This document shows, one piece after another, positions 1 to 6,556 of a stretch of DNA of 16,597 nt. Under the pieces are notes generated by a model. That model was not told where the DNA came from. It was given only the letters and a program-made list of their open reading frames with translations, and did no database searches. Made by a program: the position numbers and the translations under genes. The stretch comes from DATMBL01 sp035559295 (lineage in GTDB: Bacteria > Desulfobacterota > Binatia > UBA9968), in assembly GCA_035559295.1 (NCBI GenBank), contig DATMBL010000212.1:1-16597 (forward strand), read 5' to 3'. Position 1 is the stretch's first letter, and every line of letters begins with the position of its first letter.

Positions 1-35
1 ACGTCCTGGCGCGGGCGGACAAGATCGTTAAGTGA
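1..35 (+). CDS. ABC-type substrate-binding protein, C-terminal end only (partial)
   Basis: The first 35 bases read in frame as VLARADKIVK followed by TGA. This is the signature C-terminus shared by every complete SBP in the window (NVLARADRVIR/K). The gene begins before the window, so only its end can be stated. It precedes the sigma-54 response regulator by about 190 nt, as another SBP precedes the histidine kinase further right, which hints that SBP genes here travel with two-component genes. The TGA runs directly into a heptamer repeat. Certain as a family tail; nothing can be said about its ligand. Confidence 0.85.
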   Translation, partial: VLARADKIVK

Positions 36-54
36 TTTTGGATTTTCGATTCGG
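34..54. repeat. Heptamer short tandem repeat (GATTTTN), 3 units
   Basis: Three consecutive 7-mers, GATTTTG, GATTTTC and GATTCGG, start inside the stop codon of the upstream SBP. On the other strand they are the AATCNAA family found at 188, 3346 and 7610. Similar GATT-type heptamers follow the SBP stop at 4467. This is STRR-type DNA, with no coding role visible here. Confidence 0.7.
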
Positions 55-187
55 GAACCAATGGCGATGGCCACAGTCTGAGATGAAACTGCCATGAATA
101 AAACATATTCAGGCAACCGACGAAGCAACTAGCACTATGTATTATCGCCGCGCTTGAAGTACCTCCGAGGACGGAGATTCTCTTCCT

Positions 188-222
188 AATCGAAAATCCA
201 AAATCTAAAATCGCAAATCGAT
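188..222. repeat. Heptamer short tandem repeat (AATCNAA), 5 units
   Basis: Five uninterrupted 7-mers: AATCGAA, AATCCAA, AATCTAA, AATCGCA and AATCGAT. Only positions 5-7 vary. The array ends 2 nt before the ATG of the response regulator, so it occupies the place where a ribosome-binding site would be, and no purine-rich Shine-Dalgarno sequence is seen there. Confidence 0.85.
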
Positions 223-224
223 AA

Positions 225-1568
225 ATGCCTGCCAAGATCCTAATCGTAGACGACGAACCGTTTAACCTCGACCTCCTGGAACAAGAACTCGCCGAACGTG
301 ACTACAGGACTCAACGAGCGACGGATGGGAACGACGCTCTGGCGAAAATCGAGTCCTTTCAGCCCAATCTCGTTCTCCTCGATTACATGATGCCGGACAT
401 GAACGGGATCGAAGTGCTGAAAGAAATTCGCCGCCGGGGAAACGACGTGCCGGTCATCATGGTTACTGCTTACGGTAGCATTGAGCGCGCGGTTCAAGCG
501 GTCAAAGAAGGCGCGTATGACTTCATTCCCAAACCGTTCGAACCTGACTACATGATGCTCGTAGTCGAGAAGGCGCTCGAAAGAGAGAGTCTCAAGCGAG
601 AAGTGGCGGTTCTCTCCGAGGAAGTTGATAAACGCTACCACCTGATCGCCGGTAAAAGTTCAAAGATGACCGAGGCAGTCGACGCCGCTAAGAAGGCATC
701 GAGCGGCCGCGCCACGGTTTTGCTCTTGGGTGAAAGCGGAACCGGCAAAGAGATCTTTGCGCGCGCCATTCACAACTGGAGCGACAGACGGAATAAGCCC
801 TTCGTTGCGATCAACTGCGTGGGTTTGTCGAGAGAGCTTCTGGAAAGCGAACTCTTCGGCCATGAGCGTGGGGCGTTTACCGGCGCCCATCAACTCAAGA
901 AAGGGAAACTGGAGCTCGCCGACGGCGGCACAGTTTTCCTCGATGAAGTCGGCGATATCAGTTCTGAGCTTCAGACCAAGCTGCTGCGATTCCTCCAAGA
1001 ACGCGAATTCGAGCGAGTGGGCGGAACCAAACCGATCGGCATAGACGTGAGAATCATCGCCGCTACCAATCGCAATCTCGAAGCCGCAATAAAGGAAGGA
1101 CGATTCCGCGAAGACCTCTACTATCGGCTGAATGTAGTCCCGATTGCCCTGCCCCCGCTGAGAGAGAGGAAGGAGGATATCGCCGAGTTGGCAGCGTTCT
1201 TCTTGAACCGCTTCTCTCTCGAAGCGAAGAAGCAATTTACCGGTATGACCCAACAGGCGCTGGAGAAGGTTCTGGCTTATAGCTGGCCGGGTAACGTGCG
1301 CGAGCTGGCCAACGTGATCGAGCGCGCCGTTACTTTAGGCCAGGGCCCAACGCTTGACCTAAAGGATCTTCCACCGGCTATCCGCGAGACAGCTGAAGTT
1401 TTGCCGGCAAAGAACGTTTCACTGCACGAAGCCGTCAATGCTACCCGGCGCGAGATGATTCTCAAAGCGCTCGGGGAGACCCGAGGCAACCGAACCGCCG
1501 CCGCCAGGCTCCTGGGGCTTCACAAGACCCACCTCCTGCGCCTGATGAAGACTTTTGGAATCGAATAG
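225..1568 (+). CDS. Sigma-54-dependent response regulator (NtrC/AtoC class)
   Basis: A cytoplasmic transcription activator that is phosphorylated by a histidine kinase and then remodels sigma-54 RNA polymerase. Domains in order: receiver at about 4-115 (acidic pair D9/D10, phospho-acceptor D53, T81, K103); AAA+ domain at about 140-375 with Walker A GESGTGKE at 169-176, the sigma-54-contacting GAFTGA loop at 216-221, Walker B around FLDEVGD at about 237-243, and WPGNVREL near 360; C-terminal Fis-type helix-turn-helix at about 405-447 (GNRTAAARLLGL). All catalytic residues are present and 447 aa is normal for the class. The start is set by MPAKILIVDDE, typical for receivers, although a heptamer array rather than a Shine-Dalgarno precedes it. 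The partner kinase is not adjacent; it could be the kinase at 12400 or one upstream of the window. No sigma-54 promoter was recognised here. Confidence 0.95.
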   Translation: MPAKILIVDDEPFNLDLLEQELAERDYRTQRATDGNDALAKIESFQPNLVLLDYMMPDMNGIEVLKEIRRRGNDVPVIMVTAYGSIERAVQAVKEGAYDFIPKPFEPDYMMLVVEKALERESLKREVAVLSEEVDKRYHLIAGKSSKMTEAVDAAKKASSGRATVLLLGESGTGKEIFARAIHNWSDRRNKPFVAINCVGLSRELLESELFGHERGAFTGAHQLKKGKLELADGGTVFLDEVGDISSELQTKLLRFLQEREFERVGGTKPIGIDVRIIAATNRNLEAAIKEGRFREDLYYRLNVVPIALPPLRERKEDIAELAAFFLNRFSLEAKKQFTGMTQQALEKVLAYSWPGNVRELANVIERAVTLGQGPTLDLKDLPPAIRETAEVLPAKNVSLHEAVNATRREMILKALGETRGNRTAAARLLGLHKTHLLRLMKTFGIE

Positions 1569-1643
1569 CGATTTTTATACTTCGTCGGTTTTACCGTGCG
1601 GGCATTGCCGGCAACCGTGTACTTTTACCATACGCAGGTTCAG

Positions 1644-1672
1644 TTGCATATAGTGCTACTATTCGATATTGT
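1644..1672 (+). promoter_or_regulatory. Possible sigma-70-type promoter for the DUF4143 ATPase
   Basis: TTGCAT at 1644-1649 and TATTGT at 1667-1672 are separated by 17 bp. The -10 ends 8 nt before the ATG at 1681, which would give a nearly leaderless mRNA; no Shine-Dalgarno is visible. The -35 is a weak match (3 of 6), so this is tentative. Confidence 0.35.
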
Positions 1673-1680
1673 CGTTGCGT

Positions 1681-2820
1681 ATGGTTCAAAGGCGGTTCTG
1701 GCTAAAAAAGGTCGAGGCAGCATGGAACCGACGGTCGATAGTATGGTTATCAGGCGTTCGGCGCGCGGGTAAGACCGTTCTTTCGCAGAGTCTTCCGGAT
1801 ACCGAGTACTTCGATTGTGAGCTGCCCCGGGTTCGCCGCATGCTGGAAGATCCCGAAGTGTTTCTGAGAGAAAGGGGCGAAAAGACCGTCGTGCTGGATG
1901 AGATCCATCGTCTCGAGAACCCTTCGGAAGTCCTAAAGATCGCCGCCGACCACTTCCGCAAAATGAAAGTTCTGGCAACGGGTTCCTCGAGTTTGAGTGC
2001 CTCGGCAAAATTCCGTGACACTTTGGCCGGGCGCAAGGAGGAGCTATGGCTTACTCCGATGACGCTCGCTGACCTGGAAGATTTTGGCCGAACTGATCTC
2101 CACCATCGTTTGCTTCACGGCGGACTTCCCCCCTTTTTTCTCTCGGAGAGTCTTCCGGAGCGAGAGTTTCAAGAATGGATGGATGCCTATTGGGCCAAAG
2201 ACATCCAGGAATTATTCAGACTGGAAAGGCGTCAGTCCTTTCAAAGATTCGCCGAACTGCTCATGGCGCAGAGTGGGGGAATTTTCGAGGCAAGTAAATT
2301 TGCGCGTCCATGTGAAGTGAGCCGCACTACAATCGCAAACTACCTGGCAGTTTTGGAGGCGACCTTTGTCGTGCATGTCCTTCGCCCTTATAGTTCCCAT
2401 AAATCGACAGAGATCGTTTCCGCTCCAAAGGTCTATGGATTCGATACGGGATTTGTCTGCTACCACCGCGGTTGGCATACACTTCGTCCCGACGATATGG
2501 GTTTTCTATGGGAGCATTTCGTCTTGAACGAAATGCATGCCCATCTACAATCCCGTAGTATCCAGTACTGGCGCGACAAGAGAGGCCACGAGGTTGATTT
2601 TGTGCTGGCGCGGAGAAGGAAACCGGCCCTAGCGATAGAGTGCAAATGGTCCGCTGCAGAGTTTGATCCGATCAACCTCCAAGCTTTCAGAAGACACTAT
2701 CCCCACGGCGATAACCTCGTGGTCGCCAATGACGTCGATCGCTCTTTCAGCCGATCGTACGGCGACCTTTCCGTCAAGTTCGTAGGTCTCGGGGCATTGG
2801 TATCAGAGCTAACGGAGTGA
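1681..2820 (+). CDS. AAA ATPase with DUF4143 domain
   Basis: A P-loop ATPase of the widespread 'ATP-binding protein, DUF4143' family (AAA_14 plus DUF4143). Its physiological role is not established; it is often found in accessory regions. From the ATG at 1681: Walker A GVRRAGKT at 25-32, Walker B VVLDEIH at about 70-76, a sensor-type ATGSSS segment, a central winged-helix-like part (VSRTTIANYLAVLEATFVVHVLRPY), and a C-terminal restriction-endonuclease-like part (EVDFVLARRRKPALAIECKW, about 304-323) with the E-D-E-x-K residues usual in the family. The length, 379 aa, is normal. The frame is open upstream to a TTG at 1669, but the ATG is preferred because the likely -10 element overlaps that TTG. 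It stands alone, with no operon partner. Function should not be claimed beyond ATP binding and a nuclease-like fold. Confidence 0.88.
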   Translation: MVQRRFWLKKVEAAWNRRSIVWLSGVRRAGKTVLSQSLPDTEYFDCELPRVRRMLEDPEVFLRERGEKTVVLDEIHRLENPSEVLKIAADHFRKMKVLATGSSSLSASAKFRDTLAGRKEELWLTPMTLADLEDFGRTDLHHRLLHGGLPPFFLSESLPEREFQEWMDAYWAKDIQELFRLERRQSFQRFAELLMAQSGGIFEASKFARPCEVSRTTIANYLAVLEATFVVHVLRPYSSHKSTEIVSAPKVYGFDTGFVCYHRGWHTLRPDDMGFLWEHFVLNEMHAHLQSRSIQYWRDKRGHEVDFVLARRRKPALAIECKWSAAEFDPINLQAFRRHYPHGDNLVVANDVDRSFSRSYGDLSVKFVGLGALVSELTE

Positions 2821-2844
2821 CTTTTTGATTGGCCTCCAGAACCG

Positions 2845-2850
2845 TATAAT
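2845..2850 (+). promoter_or_regulatory. Perfect -10 hexamer TATAAT, orphan
   Basis: TATAAT lies 24 nt after the ATPase stop. No good -35 is found at 16-18 bp spacing (the best is TTTTGA at 2823-2828, 16 bp). Transcription from about 2857 would meet a T6 run some 55 nt later, so it could make only a very short RNA or read on into the SBP fossils. Weak evidence. Confidence 0.25.
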
Positions 2851-2966
2851 AGCGCCGACCTCGCTCTGCGGGCCTTAACCGAAATCCTAACCGCCTTGAT
2901 CGGACCTCGGCTTTTTTGTCCTACGCGGATTATCCGAGGAAGCGGACGAATCCAATCGGATCAAAG

Positions 2967-2984
2967 CGAAGCAATTTTGCTTCG
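2967..2984. repeat. Short perfect inverted repeat
   Basis: CGAAGCAA and TTGCTTCG form an 8-bp perfect stem with a 2-nt TT spacer. There is no T-run after it, so it is not a standard terminator. Its role is unknown. Confidence 0.5.
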
Positions 2985-3203
2985 GGGGCGCATCAAAAAA
3001 GCTGCCCCGTAAGCATTCTCTATCGCCGATCCGGTTCTTCAATCCAAAAAACTTCAGCGATTACGCCGTCTCTCTTCGCCAGCCTCACACGACACGCTGG
3101 CATAGCGCTTGCCATCTGCTGCGGGAGGGGAGCTTGACAGATCATGGCGACTGGTGGAATAGCAGGCCCATGCATTTTGCCAGCGGGACTGGTTCGGCAC
3201 CAA

Positions 3204-3339
3204 GGCGCGAAGCCCGCCGACTTGCCGGTCGAGCAGCCGACCAAGTTCGAGCTGGCGATCAATCTCAAGACGGCCAAGCAGATCGGATTAACGATCCCCA
3301 GCCAATGTTTTAGCGAGAGCAGATAGAGTGATTCGATGA
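3204..3339 (+). pseudogene. SBP C-terminal remnant with one-base frameshift
   Basis: Reads GAKPADLPVEQPTKFELAIN and on through KTAKQIGLTIP, the C-terminal lobe hinge region of the SBP family. An extra C in the C-run at 3296-3299 then shifts the frame. In the +1 frame the expected ANVLARADRVIR and TGA (3337-3339) follow. Everything upstream of the GAKP motif is unrelated sequence, so this is a 5'-truncated and frameshifted fossil. Its last 30 bases, including the sequence after the stop, closely match the end of the complete SBP at 7575-7620, pointing to a shared origin. Confidence 0.85.
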
Positions 3340-3345
3340 CGCGGC

Positions 3346-3403
3346 AATCGAAAATCCAAAACCTGTGGTGAGCCATGTCGAACCACCGAAAATCGGAAAT
3401 CGG
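3346..3403. repeat. Heptamer repeats (AATCGAA / AAATCGG) between two SBP tails
   Basis: AATCGAA and AATCCAA at 3346-3359, then a degraded part, then two copies of AAATCGG at 3390-3403. The array is sandwiched between the SBP tail ending at 3339 and the second tail at 3407-3451, as at 7603-7691. Confidence 0.7.
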
Positions 3404-3406
3404 AGG

Positions 3407-3451
3407 ATTCCGCCACATGCTCTGGCGCGCGCGGATAGGGTGATCCGATGA
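3407..3451 (+). pseudogene. Duplicated SBP 3' tail (15 codons)
   Basis: Forty-five bases reading IPPHALARADRVIR and TGA, the last 14 residues of the SBP family, with no body in front. A unit of the same length and register lies at 7647-7691. Its stop overlaps the start of the next SBP (ATGA: ATG 3448-3450, TGA 3449-3451), the junction style of translationally coupled tandem genes. Confidence 0.8.
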
Positions 3452-4467
3452 CGGACGTCAGACGGCAGAAGTCAGAGGTCAGAAAAAGCACTGTGCTTTG
3501 CACTTTGCTCTTTGCGCTTAGCTTAGTAGGCGCTCTGCTCTTGGCGCTTTGTTTTCCGGCCAAGGCGCAGCAGCCAGCGAAAGTTTTTCGGATCGGCATT
3601 CTTGCCGACGTTCCGTCGCCTCACCATAACGCATTCGAACAAGGGCTCCGTGATCTTGGCTACGTCGAAGCCCACAACATTGTCTTTGACCGCCGCTATG
3701 CCAAGGGACACCGGGAGCGGATTACCGAACTTGCGGCTGAGCTCGTCAGTCTTAAAGTCGATGTCATTGTGTCGATGGGCCCTGTGACGCCACTTACAGC
3801 AAGGAGCGTCAAGGCGGTTCCCGTTGTTATGGCCTACAGCGGCGATCCCGTTGACGCCGGTATTGTTACCACGCTCGCGCGGCCCGGAGGAAATGTCACG
3901 GGCATGAGTTTTTTCGCAGCGGCCTTGGCTGGAAAACGCGTTGAATTGCTCAAGGAGACCGTTCCCCAAATTTCTCGGGTGGCTATTTTGGCGAACCCGG
4001 GGCACGCGGGTGAGCGCCTTGAATTGACTGAGAGTCAAAATGCTGCGCGATCGTTCAATATTGCGCTGCAATACCTTACGGTCCGAGGCCCTGACGACTT
4101 TGATGATGCCTTTCGGGCTATCGCGAGGGAGCGCGCCGAAGCGATGATCGCATTCCCCGACGCCCTCACGATGGCCCGCCGCAAACAGATCGCAGAGTTC
4201 TCGGTCAAGACTCGCATCCCGAGTGTTTCCGGCTGGAGTGAATTTGCCGAAGCCGGTGGCCTGATGACCTATGGTCCAAACCTTCTGGAGTCGTTCAAGC
4301 GGCTTGCAGTTTTCATCGACAAGATTCTGAAGGGCGCTAGGCCAGCTGATCTGCCGGTGGAACAACCGACGAAGTTCGAGTTGGTAATAAATCTAACGAC
4401 GGCCAAGCAGATAGGAGTGACCGTTCCGCCGAACGTGCTGGCGCGGGCGGACCGGGTGTTTAAGTGA
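3448..4467 (+). CDS. ABC-type substrate-binding protein (ABC_sub_bind family), copy 1
   Basis: A secreted periplasmic binding protein of the TrpX-like ABC_sub_bind family (type I periplasmic-binding fold), expected to hand a small ligand to an ABC permease that is not encoded here. A signal peptide (about 1-41) has a basic n-region (RRQKSEVRK), a hydrophobic core LCTLLFALSLVGALLLALC and likely cleavage after AKA before QQ. Family landmarks: FEQGLRDLGYVEAHNI, DRRYAKGHRERITELAAELV, LARPGGNVTGMSF, KRVELLKETVPQISRVAIL, DKILKGARPADLPVEQPTKF and the tail NVLARADRVFK. Length 339 aa is normal. The ATG overlaps the TGA of a preceding SBP tail. The first codons are made of GTCAGA-type heptamers (3456-3483). 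The ligand is unknown. Confidence 0.93.
   Translation: MTDVRRQKSEVRKSTVLCTLLFALSLVGALLLALCFPAKAQQPAKVFRIGILADVPSPHHNAFEQGLRDLGYVEAHNIVFDRRYAKGHRERITELAAELVSLKVDVIVSMGPVTPLTARSVKAVPVVMAYSGDPVDAGIVTTLARPGGNVTGMSFFAAALAGKRVELLKETVPQISRVAILANPGHAGERLELTESQNAARSFNIALQYLTVRGPDDFDDAFRAIARERAEAMIAFPDALTMARRKQIAEFSVKTRIPSVSGWSEFAEAGGLMTYGPNLLESFKRLAVFIDKILKGARPADLPVEQPTKFELVINLTTAKQIGVTVPPNVLARADRVFK
3456..3483. repeat. Heptamer short tandem repeat (NGTCAGA), 4 units, inside an SBP 5' end
   Basis: CGTCAGA, CGGCAGA, AGTCAGA and GGTCAGA in unbroken 7-bp phase. It codes for the basic n-region of the signal peptide of the SBP at 3448. A sister array lies at 5714-5741. Confidence 0.85.
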
Positions 4468-4486
4468 TTTCGGATTGCGGATTGAT
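4466..4486. repeat. Heptamer short tandem repeat (GATTNCG), 3 units
   Basis: GATTTCG, GATTGCG and GATTGAT start inside the TGA of the SBP ending at 4467, as at 34-54. Confidence 0.7.
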
Positions 4487-4505
4487 GCAGAACGTAGATT
4501 TTCGT

Positions 4506-4548
4506 TCCTTCGGCTCAGCTCAGAGCCTGCCCTGAGTTTTTGAAGGGA
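4506..4548. repeat. Palindromic element, copy A
   Basis: The arm TCCTTCGGCTCAG is matched by CTGAG and GAAGGGA on the far side (imperfect). It resembles the dispersed CCTTCGRC..CTCAGG..CCTGAG type of palindrome seen in many environmental genomes (recollection, not searched). The second copy is at 8389-8432. Confidence 0.65.
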
Positions 4549-4593
4549 CAGGTTTTGGATTTTCGGTTGTTTGCGGATTGCGCGGTTGGCACT

Positions 4594-5709
4594 ATGCGTT
4601 TTGCCCTTTGCGCTCGACAGAAAAACGACGGGAAACCGACGACCGGTGACCGGCTCTTTGCTCTTCACCCTTCCCGGTCCCCCGTCTCCGGTCCACGGTC
4701 CGTTTTCCGCAAAAAATCCGCAATTCACAATCCGCAATTCGCAATTCTTGTCTGCGCTCTGCTCTTTGCGCTGTGTGCATCTACCGAGGCGCAGCAGCCG
4801 GGAGTTCGTCGTATAGGCTTTTTAAGTGCTGTCTCCTCTTCCACCGTTACCATTTCAGGTCGCCTCGACGCTTTCCGGCAAGGACTGCGCGAGCTCGGAT
4901 ATATAGAAGGCAAGAACATTACGATCGAGTATCGGTACGCAGACGGAAAACAGGATCGGCTTAAGGAACTCGCGGCTGATTTGGTGCGTCTGAGAGTGGA
5001 GGTGATCGTAAGCGGCGGTCCGACGGCAACCCGTCCTGCCAAGGAAGCCACGGCAGAAATTCCGATCGTAATGGGGTTCGATAACGACCCCGTTGGCGCG
5101 GGTTTTGTCGCGAGCCTTGCCCGCCCCGGTAGAAACATCACCGGGTTATCCACTTTGCACCCGGAGATTAGCGGCAAACAGCTCGAGATTCTCAAAGAGA
5201 TCATGCCCCGACTCTCGCGGGTCGCGGTCTTGGGCAATTGGACTCAGCCCGGCAACACTGAAGCGTTAAGGCAAGTAAAAGCCGCCGCGGAGAACTTCGG
5301 CTTGCAGCTTCGGCATTTGGAAATAACGGATTCGACGGGTATCGACCCGGCATTCCGAGAGGTCATCAAGAGCCGAGCTGATGCCATTCTCGTACTCGCC
5401 AACCCGGTGGTCATTTACCAGCAAGCTCACTTTCTCGAACTCGCTGCCAAAAACCGCATTCCAGCAGTGTATTCGCAGCCTGAGTTTGTCGAGGCCGGAG
5501 GCTTTTTGTCTTACACCGCAAGCTTTTCGGATCTGTTTCGCCGCGCCGCGACGTACGTAGACAAGATTCTCAAGGGCGCCAAACCCGCCGATCTCCCGGT
5601 CGAGCAACCGCAAAAGTTCGAGCTCGTGATCAATTTGAAAACGGCAAATCAGATCGGATTAAGCATTCCGGCCAACGTCTTGGCCAGAGCGGATAGGGTG
5701 ATCAAATGA
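4594..5709 (+). CDS. ABC-type substrate-binding protein (ABC_sub_bind family), copy 2
   Basis: A secreted solute-binding protein of the same family as its neighbours. Landmarks: FRQGLRELGYIEGKNITIEYR, DRLKELAADLVRLRVEVIV, PIVMGFDNDPVGAGFVASLA, GRNITGLSTLHPEISGKQLE, DKILKGAKPADLPVEQPQKF, tail NVLARADRVIK. The hydrophobic core FAILVCALLFALC, with cleavage near TEA before QQ, lies about 50 residues after the ATG at 4594. The true start may therefore be further in, or the n-region is unusually long. A TTG at 4540 would be longer still and is less likely. The 5' third of the leader is heptamer DNA shared with the copy at 8478. The stop overlaps an ATG (ATGA, 5706-5709) that begins a decayed next unit. 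Ligand unknown; no permease is nearby. Confidence 0.9.
   Translation: MRFALCARQKNDGKPTTGDRLFALHPSRSPVSGPRSVFRKKSAIHNPQFAILVCALLFALCASTEAQQPGVRRIGFLSAVSSSTVTISGRLDAFRQGLRELGYIEGKNITIEYRYADGKQDRLKELAADLVRLRVEVIVSGGPTATRPAKEATAEIPIVMGFDNDPVGAGFVASLARPGRNITGLSTLHPEISGKQLEILKEIMPRLSRVAVLGNWTQPGNTEALRQVKAAAENFGLQLRHLEITDSTGIDPAFREVIKSRADAILVLANPVVIYQQAHFLELAAKNRIPAVYSQPEFVEAGGFLSYTASFSDLFRRAATYVDKILKGAKPADLPVEQPQKFELVINLKTANQIGLSIPANVLARADRVIK
4715..4749. repeat. Heptamer short tandem repeat (AATCCGC/AATTCGC), 5 units, in SBP leader
   Basis: AATCCGC, AATTCAC, AATCCGC, AATTCGC and AATTCTT. Read in the SBP frame the array encodes SAIHNPQFAIL, which joins directly to the signal-peptide core. Equivalent arrays occur at 6621, 8599 and 11375. 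Confidence 0.85.
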
Positions 5710-5771
5710 CAGACATCAGAGGTCGGAGGTCAGAGATCAGCAAGCCTCGTTCGCATAGCGTTTGCCCTCGC
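5706..5771 (+). pseudogene. Decayed 5' end of an SBP unit
   Basis: ATGACAGACATCAGAGG and the following bases mirror the start of the SBP at 3448 (ATGACGGACGTCAGACGG), including the GTCAGA heptamers (5714-5741) and a tail resembling the signal-peptide core (GCGTTTGCCCTCGCGATGAG, then TAGG). The frame does not continue into an SBP body; the hicBA module follows instead. The ATG overlaps the stop of the upstream SBP. Confidence 0.6.
5714..5741. repeat. Heptamer short tandem repeat (GGTCAGA), 4 units
   Basis: CATCAGA, GGTCGGA, GGTCAGA and GATCAGC in strict 7-bp phase. It is the sister of the array at 3456-3483 and is placed at the same distance after an ATGA junction. Confidence 0.8.
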
Positions 5772-5833
5772 GATGAGCATTGTAGGGCCACGCAGTTTCA
5801 TGGATTGTGGAGACACTCGTGAAACAGTTTCCT

Positions 5834-6040
5834 TCACAGTGCCCGAAACTGTTCTTCGGTCAGGCCGGCCTGCTTGAGAATCTTGCGAAAGGTTTCGGTG
5901 GGCAGCGTACCGGGATGCATCGCTACGTAAGTCCGTCGTCCGTCGGGATGACGCAGGACTTTGTGGCTCCCGGTTTGCCGTGTTTCTACAAAACCAGCCC
6001 GAAGGAGTCTCGCCAGAACCTCACGGGCTCAGTAAGGCAT
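5834..6040 (-). pseudogene. hicA: HicA-type mRNA interferase, probably inactivated by an early stop
   Basis: On the minus strand, bases 6028 to 5834 encode AREVLARLLRAGFVETRQTG, then SHKVLRHPDGRRTYVAMHPG and TLPTETFRKILKQAGLTEEQ. This is a near-complete HicA toxin (double-stranded RNA-binding-like fold) with the conserved catalytic G-S-H at TGSHK. The expected start ATG at 6040-6038, whose following codons overlap the end of hicB, is followed by CCT TAC and then TGA (6031-6029). The reading frame is therefore cut at codon 4. No ATG, GTG or TTG lies between that stop and the conserved AREVL segment. Either the toxin is dead while the antitoxin survives, or this is an assembly error or a rare CTG start. 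The family assignment is firm; the functional state is not. Confidence 0.75.
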
Positions 6041-6263
6041 CGGGGATTTCGACCTGGACGATATGTGAGTTTGCTTCGGTGGGTACAGGCTCGCCCTGGG
6101 CTTTTTTCTCTAAAATCCACGCCTCAATTAGTTCCTTCGCGGCGGCGAGCGCTCCCTCAATTCCCTGGCCGTGCGTTGTCAAATCGAACGCCGGGATATG
6201 TGCGTAGTAGTAGCCCGGGAATTCGGGCTCGTTTACCGGTTCGAGAAATACGGAGTAGCGCAT
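6021..6263 (-). CDS. hicB: HicB-family antitoxin (short form)
   Basis: Cytoplasmic antitoxin that would bind and block HicA. It is an 80-residue HicB_lk-type domain: MRYSVFLEPVNEPEFPGYYY, AHIPAFDLTTHGQGIEGALA, AAKELIEAWILEKKAQGEPV and a beta-rich end VQVEIP. No ribbon-helix-helix DNA-binding extension is present, so autoregulation by this protein alone is doubtful. The ATG at 6263 is preferred over an upstream in-frame TTG (6281) because it begins at the first family-typical strand. Order is hicB then hicA, with the hicB stop (6021-6023) inside the 5' end of the hicA frame. A good sigma-70 promoter lies upstream. The module is antisense to the SBP genes around it. Confidence 0.9.
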   Translation of the reverse strand: MRYSVFLEPVNEPEFPGYYYAHIPAFDLTTHGQGIEGALAAAKELIEAWILEKKAQGEPVPTEANSHIVQVEIPDALLSP

Positions 6264-6295
6264 AGTGGCTCGATCGTTCAATTCGCCTGATCCGG

Positions 6296-6324
6296 AGTCT
6301 AACGAGAGGCTTCCGTGCTGTCAA
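6296..6324 (-). promoter_or_regulatory. Sigma-70-type promoter of hicBA
   Basis: On the minus strand, TTGACA (6324-6319, perfect) and TAGACT (6301-6296, 4 of 6) are separated by 17 bp. The transcript would start near 6289, leaving a leader of about 26 nt before the ATG at 6263. Confidence 0.65.
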
Positions 6325-6556
6325 ATTACCTCGATCGAGCTCCGGAAATGTAATCGGCCGTGAACTCACCGAAGTAAACCGACGAAGGTCGAAACAGTGA
6401 TGAACCTCAATAAACGATAGCGACGATTCCGCGATAGCTCCTCAGCGAGAGAGTCACCGTGATCAGATGACAGAGTTCGGACACCCGACGTCAGCAGGAG
6501 CAGAGGACAAGGACGTGAGACGTGAAACATCGGGAGTAAAGCAGGGACCAAGAAGC

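Larger units (their letters stand above)
2821..3203. other. Gene-poor stretch, no supported gene
   Basis: About 380 bp without a gene I can support. It contains a perfect TATAAT at 2845-2850 with only a poor -35 (T-rich, 2822-2828), a T6 run at about 2911-2916 after GC-rich sequence, and a short perfect hairpin at 2967-2984. A minus-strand frame ending at about 3020 reads VRLAKRDGVIAEVFWIEEP, which looks protein-like but matches no family I recognise and has no clear start. The stretch may hold decayed genes. Confidence 0.5.
4503..4773. repeat. Long direct repeat, copy A (SBP junction block)
   Basis: About 270 bp that match 8385-8660 with only scattered differences. The block holds a palindromic element, heptamer arrays, the ATG of the SBP and its putative signal peptide region. 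Similarity falls where the mature SBP begins, so the junction is far better conserved than the gene bodies it precedes. That is the pattern expected of recent recombination or gene conversion. Confidence 0.85.

Noticed and set aside
188..222. Heptamer arrays as CRISPR repeats
   Set aside because: Units are 7 bp with no unique spacers of constant length, and there are no cas genes. They are short tandem repeats.
4587..4607. Sigma-54 promoter (TGGCAC ... TTGC) before the SBP at 4594
   Set aside because: The spacing between the GG and GC dinucleotides is wrong for a -24/-12 promoter, and the bases belong to the TTTGCGC heptamer run.
6029..6031. Second possible selenocysteine UGA, in hicA
   Set aside because: HicA has no catalytic cysteine here, the codon lies in the poorly conserved first residues, and I saw no hairpin of the kind found after 16056. 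An inactivating stop is simpler.
5807..6265. Plus-strand 152-aa open frame across the hicBA module
   Set aside because: It is the shadow of HicB and HicA on the other strand, both recognisable by sequence.
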